A stretch of DNA of 64,000 bases from Lacihabitans sp. CCS-44 (GTDB lineage Bacteria; Bacteroidota; Bacteroidia; Cytophagales; Spirosomataceae). Shown here piece by piece: positions 8,558 to 17,643 of this stretch (within the stretch, counting starts at the first letter, position 1; every line of letters begins with the position of its first letter). The notes beneath the pieces were generated by a model. That model was given only the letters and a program-made list of their open reading frames with translations. It ran no database searches and was not told the DNA's origin. The stretch spans positions 1 to 64,000 of the forward strand of contig NZ_RJUE01000061.1 of assembly GCF_024343735.1 (NCBI RefSeq). Direction: 5' to 3'. Made by a program: the position numbers and the translations under genes.

Positions 8558-9691
8558 TTATTTCGCAGAAATTTTCAAGTACAAAAATCCCAATAAACCA
8601 GCGATTAAGGAAGACACTAAAATAACAAATTTGGCATTGTTGATAATGTTGGGGTCACTGAAAGCCAATAAGGTTATAAATATGGACATGGTAAAACCTA
8701 TACCTCCTAAAAAACCTGCTCCTATGATGGATTTCCAGTTGAGGTCTTCTGGCAGTTTACATATTCCCAAAGAAACTGCGGTAAAACTTAATAGAAATAT
8801 CCCCAATGGCTTGCCTACAATCAAGCCCAAAGCGATGCCAATACTGTAGTTTTGTAATAAAATCTCTCCAACATTGTCGCCGATGGTAAGTGCAGTGTTT
8901 GCTAAAGCAAATAGGGGCAAAATAAAAAAGGCTACTGGTTTATGAAGAAAGTGCTGTAGAATATAGGAAGTAGATTTTTCATTTCCGCTGCCAAAAGGTA
9001 TTGCAAATGCCAATAAAACACCTGTGATGGTAGCATGAACGCCTGAATTTAGCATAAAATACCACATGGCCACACCGCCTAATAAGTATGGAATAAGATT
9101 TCTGACTTTTAATCGGTTGAGAATTAACAAAAAGCCAAAGATGCCAATTGCTGCGAAGAGGTTTGTCCAAAGAATGGTTTTGGTGTAGAAAATAGCGATG
9201 ATAATTATGGCTCCCAAATCATCTATGACGGCCAATGCGGTTAAAAATATTTTTAAAGACAAGGGTACTTTGTTTCCTAAAAGTGATAAAATACCCAGAG
9301 CGAATGCAATATCAGTGGCCATTGGAATGCCAGCTCCTGATTGGCCAATTGTGCCGAATGTTAGCAATAGAAAAATACCGGCGGGAAAAATCATGCCACC
9401 AAATGCTCCAAATATGGGTAACAAAGCATCCTTTATATTTGAAAGTTCTCCCAAATATATCTCTCGTTCTAATTCTAGACCAATCAACAGGAAAAATATA
9501 GTCATCAGACCATCATTTATCCAATGCTCAAGGCTATGGTTGGCAAATTGCGTATGCCAAAATTCTTGATAGGAATTTCCAAAAGCTGAATTGGCAACAA
9601 TTAATGAAACTATCGTACAAAATATGAGTATTAAACCTCCGGCTTTTTCACTCTCAAAAAAATCTTTAAATAGTTTAGTTGATACATTCAT
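8558..9691 (-). CDS. nhaA: Na+/H+ antiporter NhaA
   Basis: 377 residues from the ATG at 9691 (MNVSTKLFKDFFESEKAGGLIL). A longer frame reaches 9799, but its first 36 residues are not part of the family. NhaA landmarks are present: the FFESEKAGGLIL N-terminus, the GLELEREI segment, the MATDIAFALGILSLLG motif with the Asp of the antiporter, the ALAVIDDLGAIIIIAIFYT motif with the paired Asp residues of the ion site, and a C-terminal GGIGFTMSIFI segment. Inner-membrane protein that exports Na+ in exchange for protons. It stands alone, with no operon partner. NhaA usually has about 380-400 residues, so length is normal. Confidence 0.96.
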   Translation of the reverse strand: MNVSTKLFKDFFESEKAGGLILIFCTIVSLIVANSAFGNSYQEFWHTQFANHSLEHWINDGLMTIFFLLIGLELEREIYLGELSNIKDALLPIFGAFGGMIFPAGIFLLLTFGTIGQSGAGIPMATDIAFALGILSLLGNKVPLSLKIFLTALAVIDDLGAIIIIAIFYTKTILWTNLFAAIGIFGFLLILNRLKVRNLIPYLLGGVAMWYFMLNSGVHATITGVLLAFAIPFGSGNEKSTSYILQHFLHKPVAFFILPLFALANTALTIGDNVGEILLQNYSIGIALGLIVGKPLGIFLLSFTAVSLGICKLPEDLNWKSIIGAGFLGGIGFTMSIFITLLAFSDPNIINNAKFVILVSSLIAGLLGFLYLKISAK

Positions 9692-9908
9692 GTTTGTTTG
9701 GTTTTCTATCTTTAAATTTATTTCTGTGGAATAAAGTAGAATTAAAATTGGAAAAAGAGTTAGGAGATAATACACAAGAATTTGATTCCAAACCCTCAAT
9801 TTAGGCTTTTTTTTTATAGGACTTCCAAGAATCAGATTTCTAATTTACCCCAAATTTAGGGGATTTTTTATATGAATACTCTATCGACATTGCTTTCATA
9901 AAACAAAA

Positions 9909-9945
9909 AAACTCTCACTTGATAATAATTATCAGGTAAGAGTTT
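9909..9945 (-). terminator. Terminator of the porin-yeeE-yeeE operon
   Basis: Inverted repeat 9909-9925 with 9929-9945 (17-nt arms, two G-U pairs). Read on the minus strand it ends in a run of seven T, 24 nt after the stop of the last YeeE-like gene. Confidence 0.88.
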
Positions 9946-9968
9946 CGGAATTGTCTTTTGGCTGTAAG

Positions 9969-10478
9969 TTAGTTCGGCAGTCGGCCTTTGAGCAATCCGT
10001 AAGTCCAGGTGCCAGCAATAGCACTCAGAAGGGTGGCTATTACCACCACATATCCACTACCGATTTGGGCAAAAATTGGTCCTGGACATGCTCCCGTGAT
10101 GGCCCAACCCAATCCAAAAATCAATCCGCCATAAACCTGACCCTTTTGGAATTTTTTAGAGTGAAATTCTACTTTTTCACCAGAAATTGTTTTGATATTG
10201 AATCTTTTGATTAAAAAAACTGAAATCATGCCCACTACTACCGCACTTCCAATCACACCATACATGTGGAAACTTTGTAGACGAAACATCTCTTGGATTC
10301 GAAACCAAGAAATGATTTCTGCTTTTACGAAAACAATCCCAAACAATATACCCACTATCAGATATTTTATATTGTCGGTCCAGCTTTCTGGTTTTTTCAT
10401 ATCGTTTGGAGCTTCACATACAAATGGCTCTGATAGATTTATGTCATTTTTAGCCTCTATTTCTTTTACAGTATTCAT
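9969..10478 (-). CDS. YeeE/YedE-family half transporter (C-terminal type, DUF6691-like)
   Basis: 169 residues from the ATG at 10478; upstream in-frame codons to 10571 overlap the neighbour. About 35 cytoplasmic residues are followed by four or five hydrophobic helices. The key motif is GWAITGACPGPIFAQIGSG, with the conserved cysteine of the YeeE/YedE (TsuA-like) sulfur-compound transporters. It forms a pair with the half-size gene 23 nt upstream; together they make up one full-length permease. Known members import thiosulfate or related sulfur species. The setting next to soxB, tsdA and rhodanese genes supports that substrate class, but the exact substrate is inference. Confidence 0.85.
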   Translation of the reverse strand: MNTVKEIEAKNDINLSEPFVCEAPNDMKKPESWTDNIKYLIVGILFGIVFVKAEIISWFRIQEMFRLQSFHMYGVIGSAVVVGMISVFLIKRFNIKTISGEKVEFHSKKFQKGQVYGGLIFGLGWAITGACPGPIFAQIGSGYVVVIATLLSAIAGTWTYGLLKGRLPN

Positions 10479-10501
10479 CGCTTTGCTTTTTTTTGAGTTT
10501 T

Positions 10502-11077
10502 TTAAAATAATCTGAAAATGATGGGCATTAATAAGTGGGTCATCGCAAAACCACCCACCATAAAGCAACAAGTAGCTATGAGAGATGGAATTTGTAGGTT
10601 AGAAAGTCCCATGATGGCATGTCCAGAGGTACAACCGCCTGCATAACGTGTACCAAAACCTACCAAAAATCCGCCAAGAATAAAGAAAATGAAGCCTTTT
10701 GCCGTAAATAAGGTTTCAATAGAGAACAAATCAGCTGGCATTAGGCCGGAGAAGTCTTTAATTCCTAAAGCTTTAAGGTCGGCAATTGTTGCTTCTGAAA
10801 GCACAAAGGTGTTCGGATTTTCAAGGAAATTGGTCGCCAAAATTCCTCCAATGAATACCCCAAAAACGAAAACAAGATTCCATATTTCTTTTTTCCAGTC
10901 ATATTTAAAAAAAGGAATATTGGCAGGAATACAAGCCGCACAAACATGCCGCAACGACGATGAAATGCCGAACGATTTGTTACCAATCAATAGGAGGGTA
11001 GGTACTGTAAGGCCGATGAGTGGTCCGGCCACATACCAAGGCCAAGGTTTAAGAATAGCTTCAAAAAAATGTTCCAT
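10502..11077 (-). CDS. YeeE/YedE-family half transporter (N-terminal type)
   Basis: 191 residues with about five membrane helices. It contains GFGTRYAGGCTSGHAIMGL, the cysteine-containing signature of the YeeE/YedE sulfur-transport family, and a second cysteine pair (HVCAACIP) near the N-terminus. It is the first of two half transporters and starts 11 nt after the stop of the upstream porin gene, so porin, this gene and the next are one transcript. Likely role: inner-membrane uptake of thiosulfate or another sulfur anion that has entered through the porin. Confidence 0.87.
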   Translation of the reverse strand: MEHFFEAILKPWPWYVAGPLIGLTVPTLLLIGNKSFGISSSLRHVCAACIPANIPFFKYDWKKEIWNLVFVFGVFIGGILATNFLENPNTFVLSEATIADLKALGIKDFSGLMPADLFSIETLFTAKGFIFFILGGFLVGFGTRYAGGCTSGHAIMGLSNLQIPSLIATCCFMVGGFAMTHLLMPIIFRLF

Positions 11078-11088
11078 TTGATTTTAAT

Positions 11089-12486
11089 TTAGTAATGATA
11101 ATTGATGATTAAGTTTAAATGCGTCATATTTACTTTGTTGAAAACAAACCTATCGTTTTGGTAAGTTTCTCCTATTTCATCCTTTCTAACCACCAACAAT
11201 AAGGCATTGAGCCCTTTCAGGTATTTGTCAAATTGATAAGTGATTCCGAGGTTAAACTGAGAATAAGTAGGCATTCCATACTTATTTAAAGCGAAGTTTT
11301 TTACATCAGGAAGCTGAAAATAACCTCCACTTAGCTCAAGTTTAATATGTTTTTCGGGTTTGAAATAGGTGTTCACTGTAATGGCGGTTAAATCTCCGTA
11401 ACCTTCGTTTCTTTCTCTGGGCATAAAAGTGTAAAAAGTCTCTCGGCCCCATTCTCTGGGCATCAGGTATCGACCTTTGGCGGTTATTCGGGTTCCATTT
11501 AAGAACCAGTCAAATCTGGTGGATTGTTGTCCAATACGACCTGAAAATACGTTTGAACCACTATTTTTTTGAGCATAGGCTTTGGTTGGGTCTTCATTTC
11601 CACCGTTTCCGATGGTGTTTTGCTGAATAATTTGCCCACCCAAAAACCAGTTTTTATTACCGCTTGTTTTTGATTTCCACTCTATTTTGGACATACGTGT
11701 ATTCAGTATGTTTTCTACATAAGTGTTCCAAAATTGTACAGTCCAATTGTTTTTTTGAAAGTTTAAGCCAATAATTCCTATTCCCGCGGATTCTACTTGG
11801 CCTTTATAATTAGAAGGTTTTCCATCTACACCCACGCCGACAGGATAAATTCCGATACTTTCTCCTGTTTCAAACCATCTTACCGTAGATCTCGGGGATA
11901 TTCTCCAAATGTATTCGGCGTGTAGGTTGAGGTGTTTCCACTCTTTTAATTCCAAAACTGCAGCCTCTACCAATGTAGGTCGCATTCTACCGTCTTGAGG
12001 ATTAATAAAAGGCGTCAAGGGTATTTGTCTACCAAGGGTGAAGTTTGATTTTTTACCCAAATGTGTCTTTACATATAGCTCCTCCAGCCTATCTAAATCC
12101 TCATGATTGTTGGGCCTTTCAATATCAAATAATCCAACTTCATAGCGGTTTTGCAAATTCATTTTTTCATCTAATTTTTCTAAGTCGGACGATTTAAGGT
12201 TAAACATAAAGAACCCACTCAATCCAACCTGAAAGTGATTAAAAAACTTTGGAGTTTGGTAACCTATGCCCGCTCCAATACCCCATGCATGATAATCGCT
12301 CAGATTCCCTTCATTCACTGTGGCCGACATATAGGATCTTGCATGACCATAAAATCTGCCTTTTTTGAAAAAATGATTCAAAGTGTTGGTGTCTTTCTCT
12401 AATTCATGGTGTGCATGTATGCCTTGAGCTATAGTGCTTGAGTTAAAAAATGACCAAACAATATAAAAAAATATGATTCTTCTCAT
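11089..12486 (-). CDS. Outer-membrane porin of the sulfur region
   Basis: 465 residues from the ATG at 12486 (MRRIIFFYIVWSFFNSSTIAQ, a signal peptide). An ATG at 12501 is possible but lies at the predicted transcription start. The mature part is rich in amphipathic strands and ends in HLNLIINYHY with an aromatic last residue, as in outer-membrane barrels. The loops and length resemble OprD/alginate-type porins of Bacteroidota, with no enzyme motifs. It is the first gene of an operon with two YeeE halves and carries the palindromic activator site just upstream. It probably lets a sulfur anion cross the outer membrane, which is an inference from position. Confidence 0.72.
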   Translation of the reverse strand: MRRIIFFYIVWSFFNSSTIAQGIHAHHELEKDTNTLNHFFKKGRFYGHARSYMSATVNEGNLSDYHAWGIGAGIGYQTPKFFNHFQVGLSGFFMFNLKSSDLEKLDEKMNLQNRYEVGLFDIERPNNHEDLDRLEELYVKTHLGKKSNFTLGRQIPLTPFINPQDGRMRPTLVEAAVLELKEWKHLNLHAEYIWRISPRSTVRWFETGESIGIYPVGVGVDGKPSNYKGQVESAGIGIIGLNFQKNNWTVQFWNTYVENILNTRMSKIEWKSKTSGNKNWFLGGQIIQQNTIGNGGNEDPTKAYAQKNSGSNVFSGRIGQQSTRFDWFLNGTRITAKGRYLMPREWGRETFYTFMPRERNEGYGDLTAITVNTYFKPEKHIKLELSGGYFQLPDVKNFALNKYGMPTYSQFNLGITYQFDKYLKGLNALLLVVRKDEIGETYQNDRFVFNKVNMTHLNLIINYHY

Positions 12487-12506
12487 AATCTGATTCCACA
12501 TGGATG

Positions 12507-12550
12507 CAAAAGTATATGTCAGAGCAGGCTATTTTCGTGATAAATGTTAC
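12507..12550 (-). promoter_or_regulatory. Activator site and -7 box of the porin-yeeE-yeeE operon
   Basis: On the minus strand, GTAACATTTATCAC (12550-12537) is a 5-4-5 palindrome of Crp/Fnr type. It is followed after exactly 22 nt by TACTTTTG (12514-12507), a Bacteroidota -7 element. No TTTG is present at -33, which suits an activator-dependent promoter. The same arrangement occurs before tsdA and tauE. Confidence 0.7.
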
Positions 12551-12605
12551 ATTGAGAAGTATTCCCTTACAATTAATTTCGAAGTTTGATCCAATAAAAA
12601 ACAAA

Positions 12606-12640
12606 GCTGTATTTCAACCTTTTTTTAGGTCAAATACAGC
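12606..12640 (-). terminator. Terminator of the tsdA-soxB operon
   Basis: Stem GCTGTATTT/AAATACAGC (9 bp, extended by two more pairs) followed on the minus strand by a T-rich tail, 32 nt after the soxB-like stop. Confidence 0.82.
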
Positions 12641-12672
12641 CCTGAATGCTTGATGATTTTGTTTAATAATTG

Positions 12673-14349
12673 CTACACAAATTGATAGTCGATACCAGAA
12701 ACTTGGCTTAAAAGCTCCTGTGGAGCGTCCAAAATCTTGGCGTCTTGTCTAAGAGCGGGCGTCACTGGCGAGAATTTTTGTAAATATTCTTTCATCATAC
12801 TGTGAAGTGTGTAAGAAGTTATTTTGCTTTCTTTTACGCCTCTCATTCTACAGAGCATATCCTCTGGGTCACCGTCACGGTCACATGCACACAGTGCGTA
12901 GGTTTTGTTTAAATCCAAAGGTTGATTGGCAATCGTTACTTTTTGCACCCTTTGCCCAACTCTTTCAAAGGCTTTAAATTCTACTTGCATGCCTTTAAAG
13001 CGAATCAACCAACCTCCAAAACGCTTAGAGGCATCTTGGGCGAATACATTTTGAAGTTCTTTTTCTAACCAATCCATTATTTGCTGTCCAGTAGCTTTTG
13101 CCGTTTTGATGGTAGCGTCTACAGGTAGCATATCATATAAATATCCTTCGGTAATCACTACTTTGCCATCCGGCCCAAAAGTTCGGGGTGGACAAAACCG
13201 GAAGCCATTTGAAAGAACTATATCGGCATTTACTTTCCATTTGAGAGCATCCACAATCATGGTATCTATGGTATTCTCTACTACAAAGTTTCTGTAAAGA
13301 GGAACCGTGCTGTACCCGATTACCTTATTTATTTCAGCTTTGTAAGGCTTTTCTAATTCATTTACCAGCTCTAAAATCTCTTTTTTTGCTTGATATTTTT
13401 TAGGATCAACCTCTATGAGCTGGTAACTTTCATTTACAATTTTTCCATTTTCCACTTTAAGGTCTAATTTTCCGATAAAAGAGCCAAATGCACCAGGTTC
13501 TACTATTTTGGTGTATTCTGCCTGAATGGGTTTTCTTACTCGCTCGTGTGTGTCGGCTCCGAAAATATAATCTACGCCTTTGCAGTCTGGGTGATTTCCA
13601 AGTGCTATTTGTTGAGAAAGTCCCAAATGAGAAAGTATAATCACGAAATCACATTGTTCTTGCTCTTTGAGTATAGTTATATATTCTTTTAGATTATCCT
13701 CTGGTTTGGTATAAATAATGCCTTTGCTGTAAAGCGGCGACTGACGAAGTGGTACTAAAGGGTCTGTATATCCTAAAAAGCCGATTTTTACACCCAGTTT
13801 ATGGAAGATTTGGTAAGGTTGAAATATCAATTCGCCACGCTTTCCTTCACCCAAATCGTGATACATGTTGGCACAAACTTTAGGAGCTAAAAGTCCGCCC
13901 AAAAGTTTTTGCATGTTTTTTTTGTTGTAGACCACCTCCCAGTTGCCTGGCAAATAGAGGTCATAGTTAAGTGCATTTAAAAGAGGAACAAATGCTTGGC
14001 CTGAGGTCTTTACTGAAAGCAAACTCCCCTGAAACATGTCGCCTGTATCAATAGTGATGGTGTTTTCAGGGTTTTCTTTTTTCAAAATATCCAAAGCAGT
14101 TGCCATGTGAGCGTATCCACCAGTTTTTCTAAAAGTCAGTTTGTTTTTCTCCCAAAATAATTCATCATGGCTGTGTAACTGGCAATGCACATCCGTGGTT
14201 TGTAGGAAAGTAATGGTACCGTTTTTTGCAGCTCCCACATTTTTATTTTCTAAAGATAAATCTTCCGTTTTGGCCATTAATGCTGTTGGTGAGCTTGCGG
14301 CAGCAGTAGCCAGTAATCCTGATTGTAAGAATTTTCTTCTTGATTGCAT
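12673..14349 (-). CDS. soxB: SoxB-like thiosulfohydrolase (metallophosphoesterase/5'-nucleotidase family)
   Basis: 558 residues. The N-terminus SRRKFLQSGLLATAAASS is a Tat signal, as expected for SoxB, which is exported folded with its two manganese ions. Metal-site motifs are in order: DVH (53-55), DTGDMFQG (101-108), GNWE (135-138), ILSHLG (about 238-243) and GADTHE. The tryptophan in GNWE replaces the histidine of ordinary 5'-nucleotidases (GNHE) and corresponds to the GHWE of SoxB, which favours thiosulfohydrolase over nucleotidase. The C-terminal half is a 5'-nucleotidase-type substrate domain. It is co-transcribed with the tsdA-like gene 77 nt upstream. No soxYZ or soxXA lies in the window, so its carrier protein must be elsewhere or absent; a nucleotidase role is the alternative. 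Confidence 0.85.
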   Translation of the reverse strand: MQSRRKFLQSGLLATAAASSPTALMAKTEDLSLENKNVGAAKNGTITFLQTTDVHCQLHSHDELFWEKNKLTFRKTGGYAHMATALDILKKENPENTITIDTGDMFQGSLLSVKTSGQAFVPLLNALNYDLYLPGNWEVVYNKKNMQKLLGGLLAPKVCANMYHDLGEGKRGELIFQPYQIFHKLGVKIGFLGYTDPLVPLRQSPLYSKGIIYTKPEDNLKEYITILKEQEQCDFVIILSHLGLSQQIALGNHPDCKGVDYIFGADTHERVRKPIQAEYTKIVEPGAFGSFIGKLDLKVENGKIVNESYQLIEVDPKKYQAKKEILELVNELEKPYKAEINKVIGYSTVPLYRNFVVENTIDTMIVDALKWKVNADIVLSNGFRFCPPRTFGPDGKVVITEGYLYDMLPVDATIKTAKATGQQIMDWLEKELQNVFAQDASKRFGGWLIRFKGMQVEFKAFERVGQRVQKVTIANQPLDLNKTYALCACDRDGDPEDMLCRMRGVKESKITSYTLHSMMKEYLQKFSPVTPALRQDAKILDAPQELLSQVSGIDYQFV

Positions 14350-14426
14350 TTTTTAATGTTTATTATCCAGCTATGATATTCGACTTATTGAATAAATTTT
14401 GTTGAAATTTCCTCGTCAAACAAGAA

Positions 14427-15494
14427 TCATTTTTTTGATTTCTTGTGAGCTTCTTTCCAATCTTTTATGGGTTTGTATGGCCCGTATTTGTGTTGTTTTT
14501 CAGGAAATGGATCTGCATAAGGCCCAAATGGATGGTCGAAAGGCTTGCCAGCTATATTTGGCCAATCTTTGCTCAAGTCTTTGCTGGGCCTAGGTTGCGA
14601 GTTTACAAACGCTCCCAAATCCCACACCTCTTCATCTGTTAATTGGGGTTTTTCATAATTTACACCCAATGGCATGTTGTATTTTACATATCCAGCGAAA
14701 TTAGAAATTCTATACAATCCCGCACCCTGATTATAACTATTTTTTCCCCAAAGCGGTGGATAAGTATAACTTTTGCCATCTGCCGCCATTACGCCTTCGC
14801 CATTGGCTTGATGACATGATTGGCACTTGGCCTCGTAGACAATTTGACCTTTTTCTGGATCACTAGGTCTTTTAAGACTTTTTATTTTAAAAATACCAGA
14901 CCCTTTAGGCGTCGTTTTTGGTGAGACATCTGATCCTAGCCATTTTATATAGGCCAAAATAGCCTTCATTTCACGGCTACTCGAATCAAGTGCTTTGCCG
15001 TTTAAACTTCTTTCAAAGCAGTCATTTACTCGTTTTACTTGATTTTCAATGGCTCCGGATCGTTCTCTAAATTTAGGATAATTGGCCTCAACTGCAAAAT
15101 AATTGTTTCCCCATGGTTGAGTTCCAGCATTTATATGACAGTTTTGACAGTTCATTCCGTTGGAAATGCGGGCTATGCTACCTTTTGGCCCCAAATACTC
15201 TGAAGTATGAGCGATCAATTCTTTGCCATATTGGATTAATTTCTTCTCCTCTGGTTCTAATTTCATCATTCTCCATTCAGCTGGAGCAGTCCATAGACTT
15301 ACAAAATTGGTATCTATTTTAGTTGCAACTTTTTCTGGAGAAGACGCTTTGCTGTTTTGTAAATTAGGAATTTCACTTAGTTTCAGAAAAGCCACTCCCG
15401 ATAATAGGAAAGCCGTCATTATCAACAATCCGTTGATAATTTTCAGATTTCTGCTTAGTTTTTTGACTGATTTGTTTAATTGTACTTCGGACAT
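14427..15494 (-). CDS. tsdA: TsdA-like dihaem thiosulfate dehydrogenase / tetrathionate reductase
   Basis: 355 residues with one N-terminal membrane anchor (about 18-38) in place of a cleaved signal. Haem 1 binds at CQNCH (116-120) and haem 2 at CQSCH (224-228). The segment KRVNDCFERSLNG places Cys159 where TsdA has its unusual His/Cys-ligated haem 1. NMPLGVNYEKPQLTDEEVWDLGAFVNSQPRP matches the C-terminal TsdA signature, and Met274 (with Lys271 close by) is the likely distal ligand of haem 2. TsdA couples two thiosulfates to tetrathionate with two electrons, in either direction. It is first in an operon with the soxB-like gene and carries the palindromic activator site. Confidence 0.88.
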   Translation of the reverse strand: MSEVQLNKSVKKLSRNLKIINGLLIMTAFLLSGVAFLKLSEIPNLQNSKASSPEKVATKIDTNFVSLWTAPAEWRMMKLEPEEKKLIQYGKELIAHTSEYLGPKGSIARISNGMNCQNCHINAGTQPWGNNYFAVEANYPKFRERSGAIENQVKRVNDCFERSLNGKALDSSSREMKAILAYIKWLGSDVSPKTTPKGSGIFKIKSLKRPSDPEKGQIVYEAKCQSCHQANGEGVMAADGKSYTYPPLWGKNSYNQGAGLYRISNFAGYVKYNMPLGVNYEKPQLTDEEVWDLGAFVNSQPRPSKDLSKDWPNIAGKPFDHPFGPYADPFPEKQHKYGPYKPIKDWKEAHKKSKK

Positions 15495-15524
15495 TGGTTA
15501 GATAGAATCTAAGAATTTGAAATA

Positions 15525-15568
15525 CAAAAATATGAGTCAAGTCATATTTTGTTTGTAACATTTGTTAC
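15525..15568 (-). promoter_or_regulatory. Activator site and -7 box of the tsdA-soxB operon
   Basis: GTAACAAATGTTAC on the minus strand (15568-15555) is a perfect 5-4-5 palindrome. TATTTTTG (15532-15525), a -7 element, follows after exactly 22 nt, the same spacing as at the porin and tauE promoters. Confidence 0.72.
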
Positions 15569-15705
15569 TTACAAAGAATTAATTGTAGTTATCTAATAAT
15601 TCTTGGAATTAGATTGAGTCATGGTATTATTAATGTGGATTAAAAATAGTTGAATTTAAATAGAGGAATGGTGAACTGGCATTCAAATAAGATTATGGAT
15701 CAAAC

Positions 15706-15739
15706 AAAAAGCCAACAAATTCAAATTTGCTGGCTTTTT
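15706..15739 (-). terminator. Terminator after the MBL-rhodanese gene at 15757
   Basis: Near-perfect 16-nt arms (one mismatch) enclosing AAAAAGCCA/TGGCTTTTT, with a T tail on the minus strand, 17 nt after the stop of the gene ending at 15757. Confidence 0.87.
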
Positions 15740-15756
15740 GTCTAACTGATTATTTT

Positions 15757-17184
15757 TTATAAAAGCGTAGTCGGACAAACATATTCTGTCACGGGCACAT
15801 CTGTCTTTGAAATAGCAGTAAATCCTCCTTTTACATCCACAAAATTGCTCCAACCTCTTTGTTTTAGAATGGAAGCTGCTATCATACTTCGGTATCCACC
15901 CGCACAATGCAAAATGAAAGGTTGATCTTTAGGTATTTCTGATAAATGCTCATTTATAACATTTAAAGGGATGTTTATAGCATTGATAACATGCTCAGAG
16001 CCATATTCAGATTTTTTCCGCACATCAACAACCAGTACGTTTTCTGATTTTAAACGCTCAGCAAAGGTCTCAGAAGAGATTCTATCTACCGTTTCGAAGT
16101 CCTTACCGCTTGCTTTCCAAGCTTCAAAACCCCCTTTTAAGAAACCAATGGCATAATCGTATCCAACTCTGGCAAGTCGGGTAATGGTTTCTTCCTCTTT
16201 ACCTGCGTCGGTTACCAGCAATATTTCTTGTTTGATGTCAGGAATTAGCTCACCTACCCACATGGCAAAGCTGCTGTCTAAGCCAATATTAATACTGTTT
16301 GGAATAAATCCGGCTGAAAATGAATCTGTTTGACGACTGTCTAAAATCAAGGCACCAGTTTCGTTGGCCACCAATTCGAATGCTTCAACTGATAAAGCTT
16401 TTTCTGCTCTTTCCATAATATCGTCCATGCTTTCGTAGCCTTTGATGTTCATCAAAACGTTTTTAGGGAAATAAGCTGGAGGAGGCGTTAAGCCTGTTAA
16501 AACTGCTTTTATGAACTCCTCTTTCGACATATCTGGCCTAAGAGCATAGTTGAAACGCTTTTGGTTTCCGAGCGTGTCGGTGGTTTCTTTACTCATCATT
16601 TTGCCACAAGCACTGCCCGCTCCATGGTTGGGATATACTATCAAGTCGTCAGAAAGCGGCATAATCTTATTCCTCAAAGATTCGAAAAGATGCCCTGCGA
16701 GTTTTTCTTCGGTCAAATCAGCTATAACATGCTGGGCTAAATCTGGCCTACCCACGTCTCCAATAAACAAGGTGTCACCTGTAATTATGCCATGTTCTTT
16801 TCCAGATTCGTCTATGACCAAATAAGTTGTGGATTCCATCGTATGGCCAGGAGTATGAATGGCTTTTACCTGAATATCACCGATTTGGAATATTTGTCCA
16901 TCCTCTGCAATTAGTGCTTCAAACGCAGGCTTTGCGGTGGGTCCATAAACTATAGTGGCTCCAGTTTTTTTGGCCATGTCGAGGTGTCCACTCACAAAAT
17001 CGGCATGGAAGTGGGTTTCAAAGACATATTTAATTTTTGCATTATCTTTTTTTGCTCTGGAGATGTACGGATCAACTTCGCGAAGTGGATCAAAAATCGC
17101 GGCCTCACCCTTACTTTCAAGATAATAAGCGGCATGTGCCAAACAGCCAGTATATATTTGTTCGAGTTTCATTTTTATGTTCAT
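15757..17184 (-). CDS. Persulfide dioxygenase-like metallo-beta-lactamase fused to two rhodanese domains
   Basis: 475 residues; the ATG at 17172 (MKLEQIY) is an equally good start. The MBL domain (1-about 240) has the ETHFHADFVSGH metal motif, HTPGHT, the TGDTLFIGDVGRPDL segment typical of ETHE1/BlsA persulfide dioxygenases, and PNHGAGSACG. Rhodanese 1 (about 270-360) lacks the catalytic cysteine (VTDAGKEEE at the loop). Rhodanese 2 (about 375-475) has an active-site HCAGGYRS loop. The reaction in the family is oxidation of glutathione or low-molecular-weight persulfide to sulfite, with the rhodanese moving sulfane sulfur. It has its own terminator and probably its own promoter, and no Crp-like palindrome was found upstream. 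Confidence 0.9.
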   Translation of the reverse strand: MNIKMKLEQIYTGCLAHAAYYLESKGEAAIFDPLREVDPYISRAKKDNAKIKYVFETHFHADFVSGHLDMAKKTGATIVYGPTAKPAFEALIAEDGQIFQIGDIQVKAIHTPGHTMESTTYLVIDESGKEHGIITGDTLFIGDVGRPDLAQHVIADLTEEKLAGHLFESLRNKIMPLSDDLIVYPNHGAGSACGKMMSKETTDTLGNQKRFNYALRPDMSKEEFIKAVLTGLTPPPAYFPKNVLMNIKGYESMDDIMERAEKALSVEAFELVANETGALILDSRQTDSFSAGFIPNSINIGLDSSFAMWVGELIPDIKQEILLVTDAGKEEETITRLARVGYDYAIGFLKGGFEAWKASGKDFETVDRISSETFAERLKSENVLVVDVRKKSEYGSEHVINAINIPLNVINEHLSEIPKDQPFILHCAGGYRSMIAASILKQRGWSNFVDVKGGFTAISKTDVPVTEYVCPTTLL

Positions 17185-17643
17185 TTAAGATTTCTATAAA
17201 ATATTTTGAAGGCGAGATGAAGCTAATCTTCATGGGCATTTGTTGGAGCAGCTTTTTTTCATTTTGATTGAATCGTTTAATATTGATAAACCAAAATTGT
17301 AAATATCTATTTTCAAAAAATATGACGACCATCAAGATAGATGATTAGTGCCATAAATAATGTAAAAAATGCTAAGCTATTGAAAATGAATTTGATGAAG
17401 GATTTTTGTATGAAATTTACCTAATCCTAGATATAGAAAAGTGTGAAATTTTTCTTAAATAATATTTTAAAATTGATGCTTTTGCTGGAATAATTTGTCT
17501 ATCAAAAAAAGCGATTCATAGCATAAAAATGAACAAACAGAAGGTTTTTTTTGCACAAAAAATGCGTACCTTATTATTGAAAATAAAGTACGCATTTTGA
17601 ATTTCTCTCGACCTCAAATTTTAAAAGATGAGGCTGAATGTTT
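17185..17643. other. Non-coding stretch between the two MBL-rhodanese genes
   Basis: AT-rich and without a plausible gene. It holds the terminator of the upstream minus-strand gene (17559-17598) and must contain the promoter of the gene starting at 17184; I could not pick a convincing -7 box. Confidence 0.5.
17559..17598 (-). terminator. Terminator of the tauE/MBL-rhodanese operon
   Basis: Perfect 11-bp stem AAAATGCGTAC/GTACGCATTTT with an 18-nt loop and a T run on the minus strand, 46 nt after the stop at 17644. Confidence 0.82.

Noticed and set aside
8514-8849. Open frame opposite nhaA beginning near the Fur-like box
   Set aside because: It is antisense to conserved NhaA codons. The composition is a mirror of the real gene.
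9848-9862. CCCC-N7-GGGG hairpin upstream of nhaA, considered as a sodium-sensing leader
   Set aside because: It does not resemble known nhaA-linked or sodium riboswitch motifs and is too small; no conserved elements are visible.
15223-15501. Open frame antisense to the tsdA start
   Set aside because: Antisense to the conserved TsdA gene, with no leader or family.
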